NCBI GenBank assembly: GCA_047602185.1
Contig: JASGHY010000001.1
Location: forward strand, 186,001 to 250,000
DNA: 64,000 bases
Reading direction: 5' to 3'
Origin: PMP191F sp047602185
GTDB taxonomy: Bacteria > Bacteroidota > Bacteroidia > Chitinophagales > Chitinophagaceae
The notes under the pieces are model-generated. The model did not search any database. It was given only the letters and a program-made list of their open reading frames with translations, and was not told the DNA's origin. A program made the translations under genes and the position numbers. Shown here piece by piece: positions 25,813-34,137 of this stretch (the first letter of the stretch is position 1; every line of letters starts with the position of its first letter).

Positions 25813-28428
25813 TCGCTGATTAACCACTACCGTCTTAAACTCCACTTTTCCATCTTTCACAATTACCAGCCAATAAATGCCTTTTGGTAGTCCTGCCAGC
25901 GAAAGCTGCGTGGTGGCGTTGTTCATGGACTGCTGCTTTACACATTGTCCCAGTTCATTGTACAGTACAATCGTTTTGGGTTGCAGGTCGTTGCTGCGGA
26001 TCTGTAACAATGTGTTTCCGGTTAATGGATTAGGAAAAACGAGGTAACCGGTGTTATCGAAATTGTAAACTATTTGCTGACTGCTGTAGGCTACGTTGCC
26101 GTTAACGAGTGTAACATGAGCACGGTAAATGTTACCTCCTTTGTGCAGGGCTTTATCAGTGAAGGAATAAATGAGATCATTGCCTGCGGCAAAGTTGTGT
26201 AAGGGCTCAAAGTTGCTGCCATTGAACTTCTCCAATACAATGCCCGCGATATTGTATAAAGTTCCTAATGTGAGTGTAAGACTGGCCGTATGGTCATCAT
26301 TTGATACCGCTAAAAGATTATTGATATAACAACCGGCTCCCTGGGTAGTATAATTGACTGTATATGCTTTGATGCCCTGACGGTCAGCAACGGGTGTTAC
26401 TGTGTAGTAAAGACTTTTATTGATGTTTGTATGCAGCATAAGAGAAGTATCCTGGGTAGTGATGAAAGGCTCCAGGTAGTTATTGCCAAGCTGGTAGATT
26501 GAATAATACGATGCGCTCGGTATTTTATTCCAATAGAGTAATACTGAATCACCACAGTTGAAACCTATGTGTAGTGATGTGGGCATTGAAATGATGCTGG
26601 TATCCGAAAGGTAATTTTTACCGTCTATGGACATACGGAAGATGGCAGTTGCTAATGTATCAGGAGCCTGCCACGTTGTAAATCCTTTTGTAAGGTCTGT
26701 CTGACCGATAGATTGCCAGCTATTGCCTTTGTCAATGCTGTAGTACAATATGCCGCTGTTGGTTGTAAAGGTGTTTGACCAGCGAAGTGTATTTTGCTTG
26801 CCGGCTAACAGGTAATCAGTGCTGGTAGGATAGTACCATGAAAACAGGTCTGCGGTGTCCGTTTGTAATGCAATAGAAAAAGACTGGGCTCCATTTTGAA
26901 GAGAATAAACCTGCACCAGTATGTTGTAATTGCCTGCTGCAGGATTATCAAGCGTGATCTGCTCTACTGTGTTGAGACTATCTCTTTTTCGTGTAGCAGC
27001 AAGCATCAGGGAATCACGATGAGGGTACGTTGAAAGTACCCAGGGTTGCCAGGTTTGATTGGTTTGCGTATTTACTAATGCCAGGTCAAGATCGTTCACC
27101 AATGCTTTAGCAGCGTTGGGGGCAGCGGGTAGATCCATCCAGCAAAGCGTGATCTTTAACTTCCTGATACCTGCCGGAACACTCAACGGAAAGCTTTGCT
27201 GTTGTCCTGTATTTACTGAGCCACTATAATAGTGTTGTTGCTGTATGGTCTGCATTGCTTTATAAGCATTCACTGTGCCATAGCCCGATTGGAAGTCCGG
27301 TCCCGGAGTCCCTATGTCCTCTGCACTATTGATGAGGATAGCTTTAACCAAAGCGACAGGTGGTAACTGGTTGCTATGAGTATTCTTATAGGCATGCTGT
27401 AAGGTCAGGGCTATACCCGAAACTATAGCTGCAGCTCCTGAGCTACCATCTTGTCCAAAAGCGACTAGCTCTGGTTTTATTCGTCCGTCATAAGCAGGTC
27501 CTTTAGAGCTTAGGGGAGCTACAACGTTGAAGGAGTCTACAGCGCCCACCGTAAGTATGTTCTTGGCCATTTTAAAGCTGCCGGTAAGGTTCGCGGTACT
27601 ATCAATACCTGCATAGATACCCGAAGTGGGTTTGATATAGCCTGAATTACCAGCAGAAAAAACATGTAGGAGTGAAGGAATACTGGTTGCGCCGGCATCG
27701 TATGCAACAGCATCTGCGCCATAGTAGTTTTCTACAGTAGTGCCGTAAGAATGATTCTGAACTGAAATATTGTATTGATTATAAGCTGCATCTCCATCCG
27801 GTAAAATACTGGCAAAAGAAGATGAGGTAAGGGTTGCTGCCCAGGCTATGCCCTTGCCGGTATAAAAAGAATTACCCCCACCAGCAATGGCAGTACTCAT
27901 TTCTGTGGCATGTGTGGAAAGCTCAGTCGCCATCAGTGGGGTAATGAGCATTCTTCCTTTGAAGTCAATATCCGCAGTATCGGGCCTGTTCTCCTTCACT
28001 GATACTACAAGTCCATTGCCGTTAATGGCGGAATAATCATGATGCATTTTGCTGATACTGTTCACACTGAAATCCTGGTTGTGTATGGCCTGCTCTTCTT
28101 TTGCTTTGCGGGGGATATCAATAAAGCGTACAAGAGAAGAGGGGAGTAGCAGGGAATCAATTACACCACGGCGTGTTTTTATCACCAGCAAACGGGCAGA
28201 AGGATATTCAGCAATGACAGAAACCGGAAGTGCATTGGCTGTAAGCCATTTTTTTACCGAATCTGTTTGTGTGGTTACCAGCCAGAAAGTTTGTTCTGCG
28301 TACGCAGGTAACGTAACCGAATCCCGGCGCAATGCAGGTGAGAGCTTGTCTGCAGCAAGTTTTGATTGTTGTGCCGAAATGGAAATGAAGAGCCACAGCA
28401 GCACATGGAGCAAAAGCAGCTTTTTCAT
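25810..28428 (-). CDS. T9SS-exported S8 (subtilisin-like) peptidase with Glu in place of catalytic Asp
   Basis: 872 aa. Signal peptide (1-19, ends SISAQ), a propeptide-like region to about 125, S8 domain about 130-395, beta-sandwich/fibronectin-like region, and a C-terminal T9SS type A sorting domain from about residue 800 (VFPNPLTGNTLLQIRS to the end) that directs outer-membrane export. Catalytic His173 (STHATEM), oxyanion Asn261 (FSAGNSG) and Ser329/330 (GQDGSSGAAAIVSG) are present. The strand that normally carries Asp reads GLVVSVKENRPD, with Glu146 at the Asp position; Asp150 or Asp153 could substitute. Inserted in the str operon in opposite orientation. Confidence 0.85.
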   Translation of the reverse strand: MKKLLLLHVLLWLFISISAQQSKLAADKLSPALRRDSVTLPAYAEQTFWLVTTQTDSVKKWLTANALPVSVIAEYPSARLLVIKTRRGVIDSLLLPSSLVRFIDIPRKAKEEQAIHNQDFSVNSISKMHHDYSAINGNGLVVSVKENRPDTADIDFKGRMLITPLMATELSTHATEMSTAIAGGGNSFYTGKGIAWAATLTSSSFASILPDGDAAYNQYNISVQNHSYGTTVENYYGADAVAYDAGATSIPSLLHVFSAGNSGYIKPTSGIYAGIDSTANLTGSFKMAKNILTVGAVDSFNVVAPLSSKGPAYDGRIKPELVAFGQDGSSGAAAIVSGIALTLQHAYKNTHSNQLPPVALVKAILINSAEDIGTPGPDFQSGYGTVNAYKAMQTIQQQHYYSGSVNTGQQQSFPLSVPAGIRKLKITLCWMDLPAAPNAAKALVNDLDLALVNTQTNQTWQPWVLSTYPHRDSLMLAATRKRDSLNTVEQITLDNPAAGNYNILVQVYSLQNGAQSFSIALQTDTADLFSWYYPTSTDYLLAGKQNTLRWSNTFTTNSGILYYSIDKGNSWQSIGQTDLTKGFTTWQAPDTLATAIFRMSIDGKNYLSDTSIISMPTSLHIGFNCGDSVLLYWNKIPSASYYSIYQLGNNYLEPFITTQDTSLMLHTNINKSLYYTVTPVADRQGIKAYTVNYTTQGAGCYINNLLAVSNDDHTASLTLTLGTLYNIAGIVLEKFNGSNFEPLHNFAAGNDLIYSFTDKALHKGGNIYRAHVTLVNGNVAYSSQQIVYNFDNTGYLVFPNPLTGNTLLQIRSNDLQPKTIVLYNELGQCVKQQSMNNATTQLSLAGLPKGIYWLVIVKDGKVEFKTVVVNQR

Positions 28429-28758
28429 TAGATAAGGTGGCCGGTTGTTTGAATATGATATTGTAAACTACAACTTTTTTTGCCAGCATACAGTAAGAAG
28501 AAAATGCAATGTTTTAGTATTACGGTTGTAGATAACCGTAATTTTACTATTCGAAAAACTATTTTATCCACAAAGCTGTAATGAGTTTCAGTGAACAAGC
28601 TATTATCTGCAATTGTGTTGCATTTTTGTCTTTGGAATCGCCTAACTTATCATGTTAACTTGTATTTGTTTTTTTAGCAACCCCCCATTGGCGTTAGTAT
28701 TACCAGTCATTGATTGCAGTAACAACTAAACCCTTTTTTAAAGCTTAAAAAACATGTT
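28429..28758. other. Divergent 330-bp regulatory gap
   Basis: Separates the minus-strand S8 peptidase from the plus-strand M57-like gene. A/T-rich, free of heptad islands. Near-consensus -7 boxes for the plus strand are TGTCTTTG (about 28628) and TGTATTTG (about 28664), each one base off TAnnTTTG. The last 30 bp (poly-T then AAGCTTAAAAAACATGTT) resemble the leader of the paralogue at 29727. Nothing else recognised. Confidence 0.4.
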
Positions 28759-29562
28759 ATGAGAAAAATCTTATCCCGGATTCCTGTTGCCATACTTGCA
28801 ATAAGTTTATTGGCAACAGCCTGTCAAAAACAATCAAAAGTTTCCACGCCCGATGAAATATCTCCTTCTGTACTTAACCGTATCGCTGAACTGGGTTTCT
28901 CTACAGATGGTGTTGTAAAACATAATGGAGGCTACCTGGTTGAAGGTGATATCTACTTCACTCCCGAACAATTAACTCAGGGTGTCATTGACGGAAAAGA
29001 ATTGGTTTACGCAAACGAGGAACACTACCGCACCACCAACCTGGTAACCGGTACTCCCCGTAATATCACAGTATCACTAAGTTCTGGTGCAGCAGCTTAT
29101 TTCAGCACTGCATTGGATACTGCCCTGGGCCGTTATAATAACCTGGGTCTTAATTTGACTTTTACCCATGTAGCCAGTGGAGGAAATATCAATATTGTAC
29201 TGTTCTACCAGGTAAGCAATGTATTGGGGTCTTCAGGTTTCCCTACCAGTGCAGGCAATCCTTATGGAACTATTCAGATGAATACTTACTGGTATAGTGC
29301 CAGCACCAACATTAAATACCTGGCTAGTATTATTGCTCACGAAATGGGCCACTGTATAGGATTCCGCCATACAGACTATATGAATCGTTCTTATAGTTGT
29401 GGCGGTAGTGCTGTAAATGAAGGTTCTGCCGGTGTAGGTGCTATCTGGATCTCCGGAACACCTACCGGTGCCAGCGCCGGTTCATGGATGCTGTCCTGCT
29501 CTAATGGCTCTGACAGGCCGTTTACCACAGCTGACAAGACAGCATTGACTACAGTGTATTAG
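28759..29562 (+). CDS. M57-like zinc metalloprotease lipoprotein, copy 1
   Basis: 267 aa. Lipoprotein signal with lipobox LLATAC (Cys22). The zinc site is HEMGHCIGFRHTD: His194, Glu195, His198 and third ligand His204, the extended HExxHxxGxxH form of metzincins; a downstream Met (SWMLSC) could serve as the Met-turn. Blocks RTTNLVTGTPRNI and GGSAVNEGSAGVGAIW are shared with the paralogue downstream. The N-terminal SPSVLNRIAELGFSTDGVV region is typical of the dual-action HEIGH metallopeptidase group in Bacteroidota. Likely anchored in the outer membrane or periplasm. Substrate unknown. Confidence 0.87.
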   Translation: MRKILSRIPVAILAISLLATACQKQSKVSTPDEISPSVLNRIAELGFSTDGVVKHNGGYLVEGDIYFTPEQLTQGVIDGKELVYANEEHYRTTNLVTGTPRNITVSLSSGAAAYFSTALDTALGRYNNLGLNLTFTHVASGGNINIVLFYQVSNVLGSSGFPTSAGNPYGTIQMNTYWYSASTNIKYLASIIAHEMGHCIGFRHTDYMNRSYSCGGSAVNEGSAGVGAIWISGTPTGASAGSWMLSCSNGSDRPFTTADKTALTTVY

Positions 29563-29596
29563 AACTTCCCAAATTTGTTGTTATTGCAATCTGAAG

Positions 29597-29623
29597 GCCC
29601 TTTCTGCGGAAAGGGCTTTTTAT
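29597..29623 (+). terminator. Intrinsic terminator, copy 1
   Basis: Stem GCCCTTTC / GAAAGGGC (29597-29604, 29609-29616), TGCG loop, followed by TTTTT. A related but diverged hairpin follows the second copy. Confidence 0.9.
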
Positions 29624-29726
29624 TAGAAAGAGGATATTTTGTTAGCTACTTCACTAACGTCTGAACTGTAAAACAGCATTGCGGTAATCGCTGAAACTCA
29701 ATTTTTAAATCTTAAAGAAACATATT

Positions 29727-30530
29727 ATGAGAACCGCCTTATATAAATTCATTGTTGCCTTGTTAGTAGCAGGCCAATTCTTTTGTGCCTGCCATAAGCA
29801 GGCAAAAGTTGTAACTGCGGAAGAAATACCAATCAATGTTCTTGAACGTATTGCTGCAGCAGGCTTTTCTACTGCAGGTGTACTTAAACGGGATAATGGG
29901 TATGTAGTAGAAGGAGATATATTGTTGTCTGCCGAGCAGCTTGAACAGGGAGTGCCTACAGGAAAAGAGATTGTATATGCCAAAGAAGAGCATTACCGTA
30001 CTACCAACTTAGTAACTGGTACACCAAGAACCATTAGTATATCTCTTTCCGCTGCCTCTCCTGCTTATTTCAATAACCCACTGAATATTGCTATCAATCG
30101 GTTCAATGAGTTGAATTTAGTGCTGACATTTGCCCGTGTAACCAGCAATGCCAACATTCAGGTAAGTACTTTCTACGACCCAAACGATATTGCAGTTTAT
30201 GGAGGCGGACCTACCAGTAATGGCAATCCCTATCCTACCATACGTTTCAATACCTATTGGTATCCCATTACAGTGAATACTAACTATCTGGCCAGCATTA
30301 TAGCTCATGAAATAGGCCATTGTATTGGTTTTCGACACACAGACTATATGAATCGTTCTTTTAGCTGTGGGGGTAGTGCTGTAAATGAAGGAACTGCCGG
30401 GGTGGGGGCCATCTGGGTTCCGGGAACACCCACAGGGGGGAGCGCCAATTCCTGGATGCTGGCCTGCTCTAGTGGCTCTGACAGGCCATTTACCACTGCA
30501 GATCAGACAGCATTGACTACCGTTTATTAG
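29727..30530 (+). CDS. M57-like zinc metalloprotease lipoprotein, copy 2
   Basis: 267 aa, the same length as copy 1 and colinear with it. HEIGHCIGFRHTD zinc site at the same residues (194-206), RTTNLVTGTPRTI and GGSAVNEGTAGVGAIW conserved, C-terminus ALTTVY identical. Divergence is concentrated in the signal peptide and in residues 105-185. Lipobox is weaker (QFFCAC, Cys22). The leader (AAACATATTATGAGA versus AAACATGTTATGAGA) and downstream hairpin are also homologous, so whole transcription units were duplicated. Upstream of fusA. Confidence 0.87.
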   Translation: MRTALYKFIVALLVAGQFFCACHKQAKVVTAEEIPINVLERIAAAGFSTAGVLKRDNGYVVEGDILLSAEQLEQGVPTGKEIVYAKEEHYRTTNLVTGTPRTISISLSAASPAYFNNPLNIAINRFNELNLVLTFARVTSNANIQVSTFYDPNDIAVYGGGPTSNGNPYPTIRFNTYWYPITVNTNYLASIIAHEIGHCIGFRHTDYMNRSFSCGGSAVNEGTAGVGAIWVPGTPTGGSANSWMLACSSGSDRPFTTADQTALTTVY

Positions 30531-30561
30531 TAAATTTTCCGGCTTAGTTGTTACTGCATTT

Positions 30562-30599
30562 CAGGGCTTTTCCCGTTGCGGAAAGGCCCTGTTCTTTTT
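30562..30599 (+). terminator. Intrinsic terminator, copy 2
   Basis: Long imperfect stem CAGGGCTTTTCC / GGAAAGGCCCTG (30562-30573, 30580-30591) followed by TTCTTTTT. Homologous in sequence to the terminator at 29597. Confidence 0.85.
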
Positions 30600-30600
30600 G

Positions 30601-30668
30601 GGCCCCCGGGCCCCCGGAAATTAACCTTGAGATAATCCCTGATTATCTCGGGAATTTTCTTACCTTTG
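30601..30668 (+). promoter_or_regulatory. fusA promoter with adjacent perfect dyad
   Basis: -7 box TACCTTTG at 30661-30668. Directly upstream is a perfect dyad GAGATAATC / GATTATCTC (30629-30637, 30641-30649, 3-nt spacer) that covers the region where the -33 TTG should lie, and no correctly spaced TTG is seen. Before it is a GC-rich run around GGCCCCCGGGCCCCCGG (30601-30617). Looks like an operator overlapping the promoter of an independently transcribed fusA, but a second terminator cannot be excluded. Confidence 0.55.
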
Positions 30669-30728
30669 CGGACTTATTTTCAGGGGGCAAGGGCCCGGTT
30701 CAAACAAAAAAAGCAAATAAATAAAGTC

Positions 30729-32879
30729 ATGGCAGACTTACGATTACAAAGAAACTTTGGTATTGCGGCTCACATTGACGCCGGTAAAACCACTACAACG
30801 GAGCGTATATTGCGCTATACCGGTATGATTCATAAAATTGGTGAGGTGCATGATGGTGCTGCTACCACCGACTGGATGGAGCAGGAAAAAGAAAGGGGTA
30901 TTACCATTACCTCTGCTGCAGTTAGCTGCCAGTGGAACTTCCCTACCGTAAAAGGTAAGGCAGACGCTAACACCAAAAAATACTATTTCAATATCATTGA
31001 TACTCCGGGCCACGTAGACTTTACCGTAGAGGTAGAGCGCTCTATGCGTGTACTGGACGGTCTGATCGCCCTGTTCTCTGCAGTTGATGGTGTAGAACCT
31101 CAGTCAGAAACTGTTTGGCGCCAGGCTAACCGCTATAAAGTTCCCCGTATCGGTTTCGTTAACAAAATGGACCGTTCTGGTGCTGACTTTTTGATGGTGG
31201 TTAAACAGGTGAAAGAAATGCTGGGTGCAAAAGCTGTTCCCCTGCAGTTACCTATCGGCGCTGAAGACAACTTCAAAGGCGTGGTTGACCTTATCAAAAT
31301 GAAAGGTATCATCTGGCACATGGAAACAGAAGGTATGACCTTTGACGAGATCCCTGTTCCTGATGATATGAAAGATGAAGCTGATGAGTGGAGACAGAAC
31401 CTGATTGAGGCTGTTGCTGAGTACGATGACAAGCTGATGGAGAAATTTTTCGATGATCCTAATTCAATTACTGAAGAAGAAGTTCACGAAGCTATCCGTA
31501 AAGCTACTATCGACCTGAGCATCGTTCCGATGATGTGCGGTTCTTCTTTCAAAAATAAAGGTGTACAGACTGCACTGGATGCTGTTTGTCGTTACCTGCC
31601 TTCTCCTGTTGATATTGATGATACAACTGGTGTAAATCCTGATACCGGCGAAACTGAAATACGTAAAGCTGATCCTAAAGCTCCGTTCGCTGCGCTGGCT
31701 TTCAAGATCATGACTGACCCATTCGTAGGTCGTCTGGCATTCTTCCGCTGCTATAGCGGCCACCTCGATGCTGGTTCTTATGTATTGAACGTAAGAAGCG
31801 GTAAAAAAGAGCGTATCAGCCGTATTATGAAGATGTTTGCCAACAAACAGAACCCTATTGATTTCATTGAAGCTGGTGATATCGCTGCTGCGGTAGGTTT
31901 CAAAGAGATCAAGACCGGTGATACCCTGTGTGATGAGAACCATCCTATCACATTAGAGAACATGTTTATTCCTGAGCCTGTAATCGCTATCGCTGTTGAG
32001 CCTAAAACACAGGCCGACGTTGATAAAATGGGTATGGCTATCTCTAAACTGGTAGAGGAAGATCCTACACTGCGTGTAAATACAGATGAAGATACCGGTC
32101 AAACCATCCTGCGTGGTATGGGTGAGCTGCACCTGGAGATCATCATCGACCGTATGCGTCGTGAATTTAAAGTAGAAGTTAACCAGGGTGCACCTCAGGT
32201 TGCTTATAAAGAAACTTTCAGGAAATCTGTAGAGCACCGCGAAACGCTGAAAAAGCAAACCGGTGGTCGTGGTAAATTCGCTGATATCGTATTCGAATTC
32301 GGCCCTGCTGATGAAGAATGGATTGCAGCTAATCCTAAAGAGAATATGCAGTTTGTGAATGATATCTTCGGTGGTTCTATCCCCCGTGAGTTCATTCAGC
32401 CTATTCAGAAAGGCTTCCAGTCTGCAATGAGCACAGGTGTACTGGCAGGTTATCCTGTAGAGCACATGAAAGTGCGCATTTTTGATGGTAGCTACCACCA
32501 GGTTGACTCTGACGGTATGTCGTTTGAGTTGTGTGCAAGAGCTGGTTTCCGTGAAGCCGGCCGTAAAGCACAGCCTACTTTGCTGGAGCCTATCATGAAA
32601 GTAGAGGTTATTACTCCTGAGCAGTACATGGGTGACGTAACAGGTGACCTGAACCGTCGTCGTGGTATGCTGGAAGGTATGGATAGCCGTGCAGGTGCAC
32701 AGGTTATTAAAGCTAAAGTTCCTCTGAGCGAAATGTTCGGTTATGTAACTCAGCTTCGTAGCTTGTCTTCTGGTCGCGCTACTTCTACCATGGAGTTCAG
32801 CCATTATGCTCCTGCTCCAAACAACATCGCTGAAGAAGTGATTGCAAAAGCAAAGGGCAAAATCAAAGTTGAAGACTAA
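30729..32879 (+). CDS. fusA: Elongation factor G
   Basis: GTPase that drives translocation. 716 aa from ATG 30729 (MADLRLQRNFGIAAHID); the frame continues upstream to 30666 but that segment covers the promoter. G1 AHIDAGKTTTTERIL, G2 around RGITITSAA, G3 DTPGHVDF, G4 NKMDRSG are intact; domains II-V follow, with MGELHLEIIIDRM of domain III and the domain V C-terminus ending IKVED. A small insert after GKADANTK in the G domain is seen in Bacteroidota EF-G. It has its own promoter and terminator, unlike the usual rpsL-rpsG-fusA cotranscription. Confidence 0.98.
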   Translation: MADLRLQRNFGIAAHIDAGKTTTTERILRYTGMIHKIGEVHDGAATTDWMEQEKERGITITSAAVSCQWNFPTVKGKADANTKKYYFNIIDTPGHVDFTVEVERSMRVLDGLIALFSAVDGVEPQSETVWRQANRYKVPRIGFVNKMDRSGADFLMVVKQVKEMLGAKAVPLQLPIGAEDNFKGVVDLIKMKGIIWHMETEGMTFDEIPVPDDMKDEADEWRQNLIEAVAEYDDKLMEKFFDDPNSITEEEVHEAIRKATIDLSIVPMMCGSSFKNKGVQTALDAVCRYLPSPVDIDDTTGVNPDTGETEIRKADPKAPFAALAFKIMTDPFVGRLAFFRCYSGHLDAGSYVLNVRSGKKERISRIMKMFANKQNPIDFIEAGDIAAAVGFKEIKTGDTLCDENHPITLENMFIPEPVIAIAVEPKTQADVDKMGMAISKLVEEDPTLRVNTDEDTGQTILRGMGELHLEIIIDRMRREFKVEVNQGAPQVAYKETFRKSVEHRETLKKQTGGRGKFADIVFEFGPADEEWIAANPKENMQFVNDIFGGSIPREFIQPIQKGFQSAMSTGVLAGYPVEHMKVRIFDGSYHQVDSDGMSFELCARAGFREAGRKAQPTLLEPIMKVEVITPEQYMGDVTGDLNRRRGMLEGMDSRAGAQVIKAKVPLSEMFGYVTQLRSLSSGRATSTMEFSHYAPAPNNIAEEVIAKAKGKIKVED

Positions 32880-32902
32880 TCCTTAAGGATTGAAATAACA
32901 GA

Positions 32903-32934
32903 AAAGGTCGTATCGCAAGATGCGGCCTTTTTTT
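32903..32934 (+). terminator. Intrinsic terminator of fusA
   Basis: 12-bp stem AAAGGTCGTATC / GATGCGGCCTTT (32903-32914, 32919-32930, two G-T pairs), GCAA loop, seven T overlapping the stem end. Confidence 0.9.
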
Positions 32935-32937
32935 GTG

Positions 32938-33440
32938 CAGTAGGCTGAACGCTTAACGCAAATACGGTTGTAAGTTGAATACAGCTCAACGCGGAACGCT
33001 TAACGCGAAGACGGATGCAGATCCGGGGCTCTGTGTTTCTCTGTGTCTTAGTGCCTTTGTGGTTCAAAATGCCGCGAGCTTTGAGCTATGAGCCACGAGC
33101 AAATACAGAAAGATCAGTTGTATTGATCAAATTTCAAACATCAAATCTCAAATCTCAAATCCAATATCCAGTATCAAGCATCTGGTATCCGGAAGCTTCA
33201 CTCACGACTGACGACTCACGTCTCAATGTCGTTGAATTAAGCTCCGGAGGAGCTACCTGTTTATAGAAAATCAATTTTATCGAAAGTATTCAGCTCCGGT
33301 AGGAGCCGGGACACGCTTATTATATTCATTTCTATAAACAGGAGGCCACGCTGTGGCCCTTTCTTAATTCAATGACATTGACTCACGTCTCACGACAAGC
33401 ATTGACTATTCCCTTACTTTCCCACTCACGATCCTGGTCC
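32938..33440. repeat. Heptad-repeat island with an inserted element
   Basis: NTAACGC words (32944-32960 and 32987-33008), GTTGTAAGTTGAATACAG, GAGCNNN words (33075-33100), TCAAATT/TCAAACA/TCAAATC units (33128-33160), GTATCCA/GTATCAA/GCATCTG/GTATCCG units (about 33164-33191), CTCACGA units (about 33201-33220), then the element at 33213-33392 and further CTCACGT/CTCACGA units to about 33397. From 33441 to 33520 only an A/T-rich leader is seen before the next gene. Confidence 0.75.
33213..33392. mobile_element. MITE-like element with 13-bp flanking direct repeats
   Basis: Terminal inverted repeats CAATGTCGTTGAATTAAG (33224-33241) and CTTAATTCAATGACATTG (33363-33380), one mismatch. Inside them a second inverted pair CCTGTTTATAGAAA / TTTCTATAAACAGG (33257-33270, about 33329-33342) encloses a hairpin-rich core. 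Palindromic units AGCTCCGGAGGAGCT (33240-33254) and GGCCACGCTGTGGCC (33344-33358) sit at either side. The exact direct repeat GACTCACGTCTCA flanks the element (33213-33225, 33380-33392). No ORF. The tips match the element at 15263-15389 (CAATGTCGTTNANTTA). Confidence 0.55.
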
Positions 33441-33520
33441 ACGTTAAGGAAATCTAAAAACGTAATGCGTTGCTAAACCTTCTTTTATTGATTGGTTCTA
33501 TACAGTAAAATCAGCCAATT

Positions 33521-33817
33521 ATGAAAAAGTATATCAAAACCATAGCAATGCTTTCTTTCCTGGTAGCAGGCCTATCTTTTGCATCCTCAGCACAGGTATA
33601 TGTTAAAGTGCGTCCTTCGGCTCCTGTAGTAGTACGCCCGGTTGCTCCTTCTCCCCGCCATGTATGGATCGACGGAGGATGGACCGTTCGCGGTGGCAGG
33701 TATGTATGGACAGAAGGATACTGGGCGACACCCCGTCATGGTCGTCATTATGTTCCCGGTCGTTGGGACCATCGCAGAGGCGGATGGGTTTGGGTAGGTG
33801 GATACTGGAGGAGATAA
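33521..33817 (+). CDS. YXWGXW-repeat exported protein
   Basis: 98 aa with signal peptide (MKKYIKTIAMLSFLVAGLSFASSAQ, cut near residue 25). The mature protein contains W/G/R-rich repeats of the YXWGXW type: HVWIDGGWTVRGGRYVWTEG, GYWATPRHGRHYVPGRWDHR and RGGWVWVGGYWRR. Strongly basic. Family function unknown; such proteins are small envelope or periplasmic proteins common in Bacteroidota and Proteobacteria. It is one of two units inserted between fusA and rpsJ. Confidence 0.85.
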   Translation: MKKYIKTIAMLSFLVAGLSFASSAQVYVKVRPSAPVVVRPVAPSPRHVWIDGGWTVRGGRYVWTEGYWATPRHGRHYVPGRWDHRRGGWVWVGGYWRR

Positions 33818-34035
33818 TTTGTCAACGCTTAATGCTTAACGCCGAAGGCTAAGTTGAAAAGTTGGAAAGTTGATAGGTTTACAAGGAGTAGCTATTCACT
33901 TGTTTCTACCACTCACGATTGCCGTCTGCCGATTCACGGTTCTCCAACCCGAAACATCAAACCCGGAATAGTCTTACGACTCACGATTGACGTCTCACGA
34001 TTTCCTTTATCCTTTCACGTTTGACTTTTCACATT
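33818..34035. repeat. Heptad-repeat island
   Basis: ACGCTTAATGCTTAACGCCG (about 33825-33844), AAGTTGAAAAGTTGGAAAGTTG (7-8 bp steps, about 33850-33871), CTATTCACTTG, ACTCACGATTGCCGTCTGCC (about 33910-33930), CCCGAAACATCAAACCCGG (about 33949-33967), CTCACGATTGACGTCTCACG and TTTCACGTTTGACTTTTCAC. Confidence 0.7.
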
Positions 34036-34042
34036 TCTTATA

Positions 34043-34076
34043 AAAAAATCCCTTGCGTTGCCGCAGGGGATTTTTT
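34043..34076. terminator. Bidirectional-looking intrinsic terminator
   Basis: Sixteen-bp hairpin: AAAAAATCCC plus TTGCG pairs with CGCAGGGGATTTTTT (34043-34057, 34062-34076), one G-T pair, GTTG-type loop, with A-run upstream and T-run downstream. Plausible end of the 33521 transcript, 60 bp before the next gene. Confidence 0.85.
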
Positions 34077-34137
34077 ATTGCAGTGGTGGTTGGGTTTGAT
34101 GGCAAAGTATTAATTTACTGCTTCCAAAATCTATAGT

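Noticed and set aside
30666..30728. N-terminal extension of EF-G
   Set aside because: Covers the TACCTTTG promoter box; MADLRLQRNFGIAAHID from 30729 is the conserved start.
31953..32804. 283-codon minus-strand open frame opposite fusA
   Set aside because: Lies wholly within a perfect EF-G gene; composition is Thr/Cys/His-rich antisense noise with no family signal.
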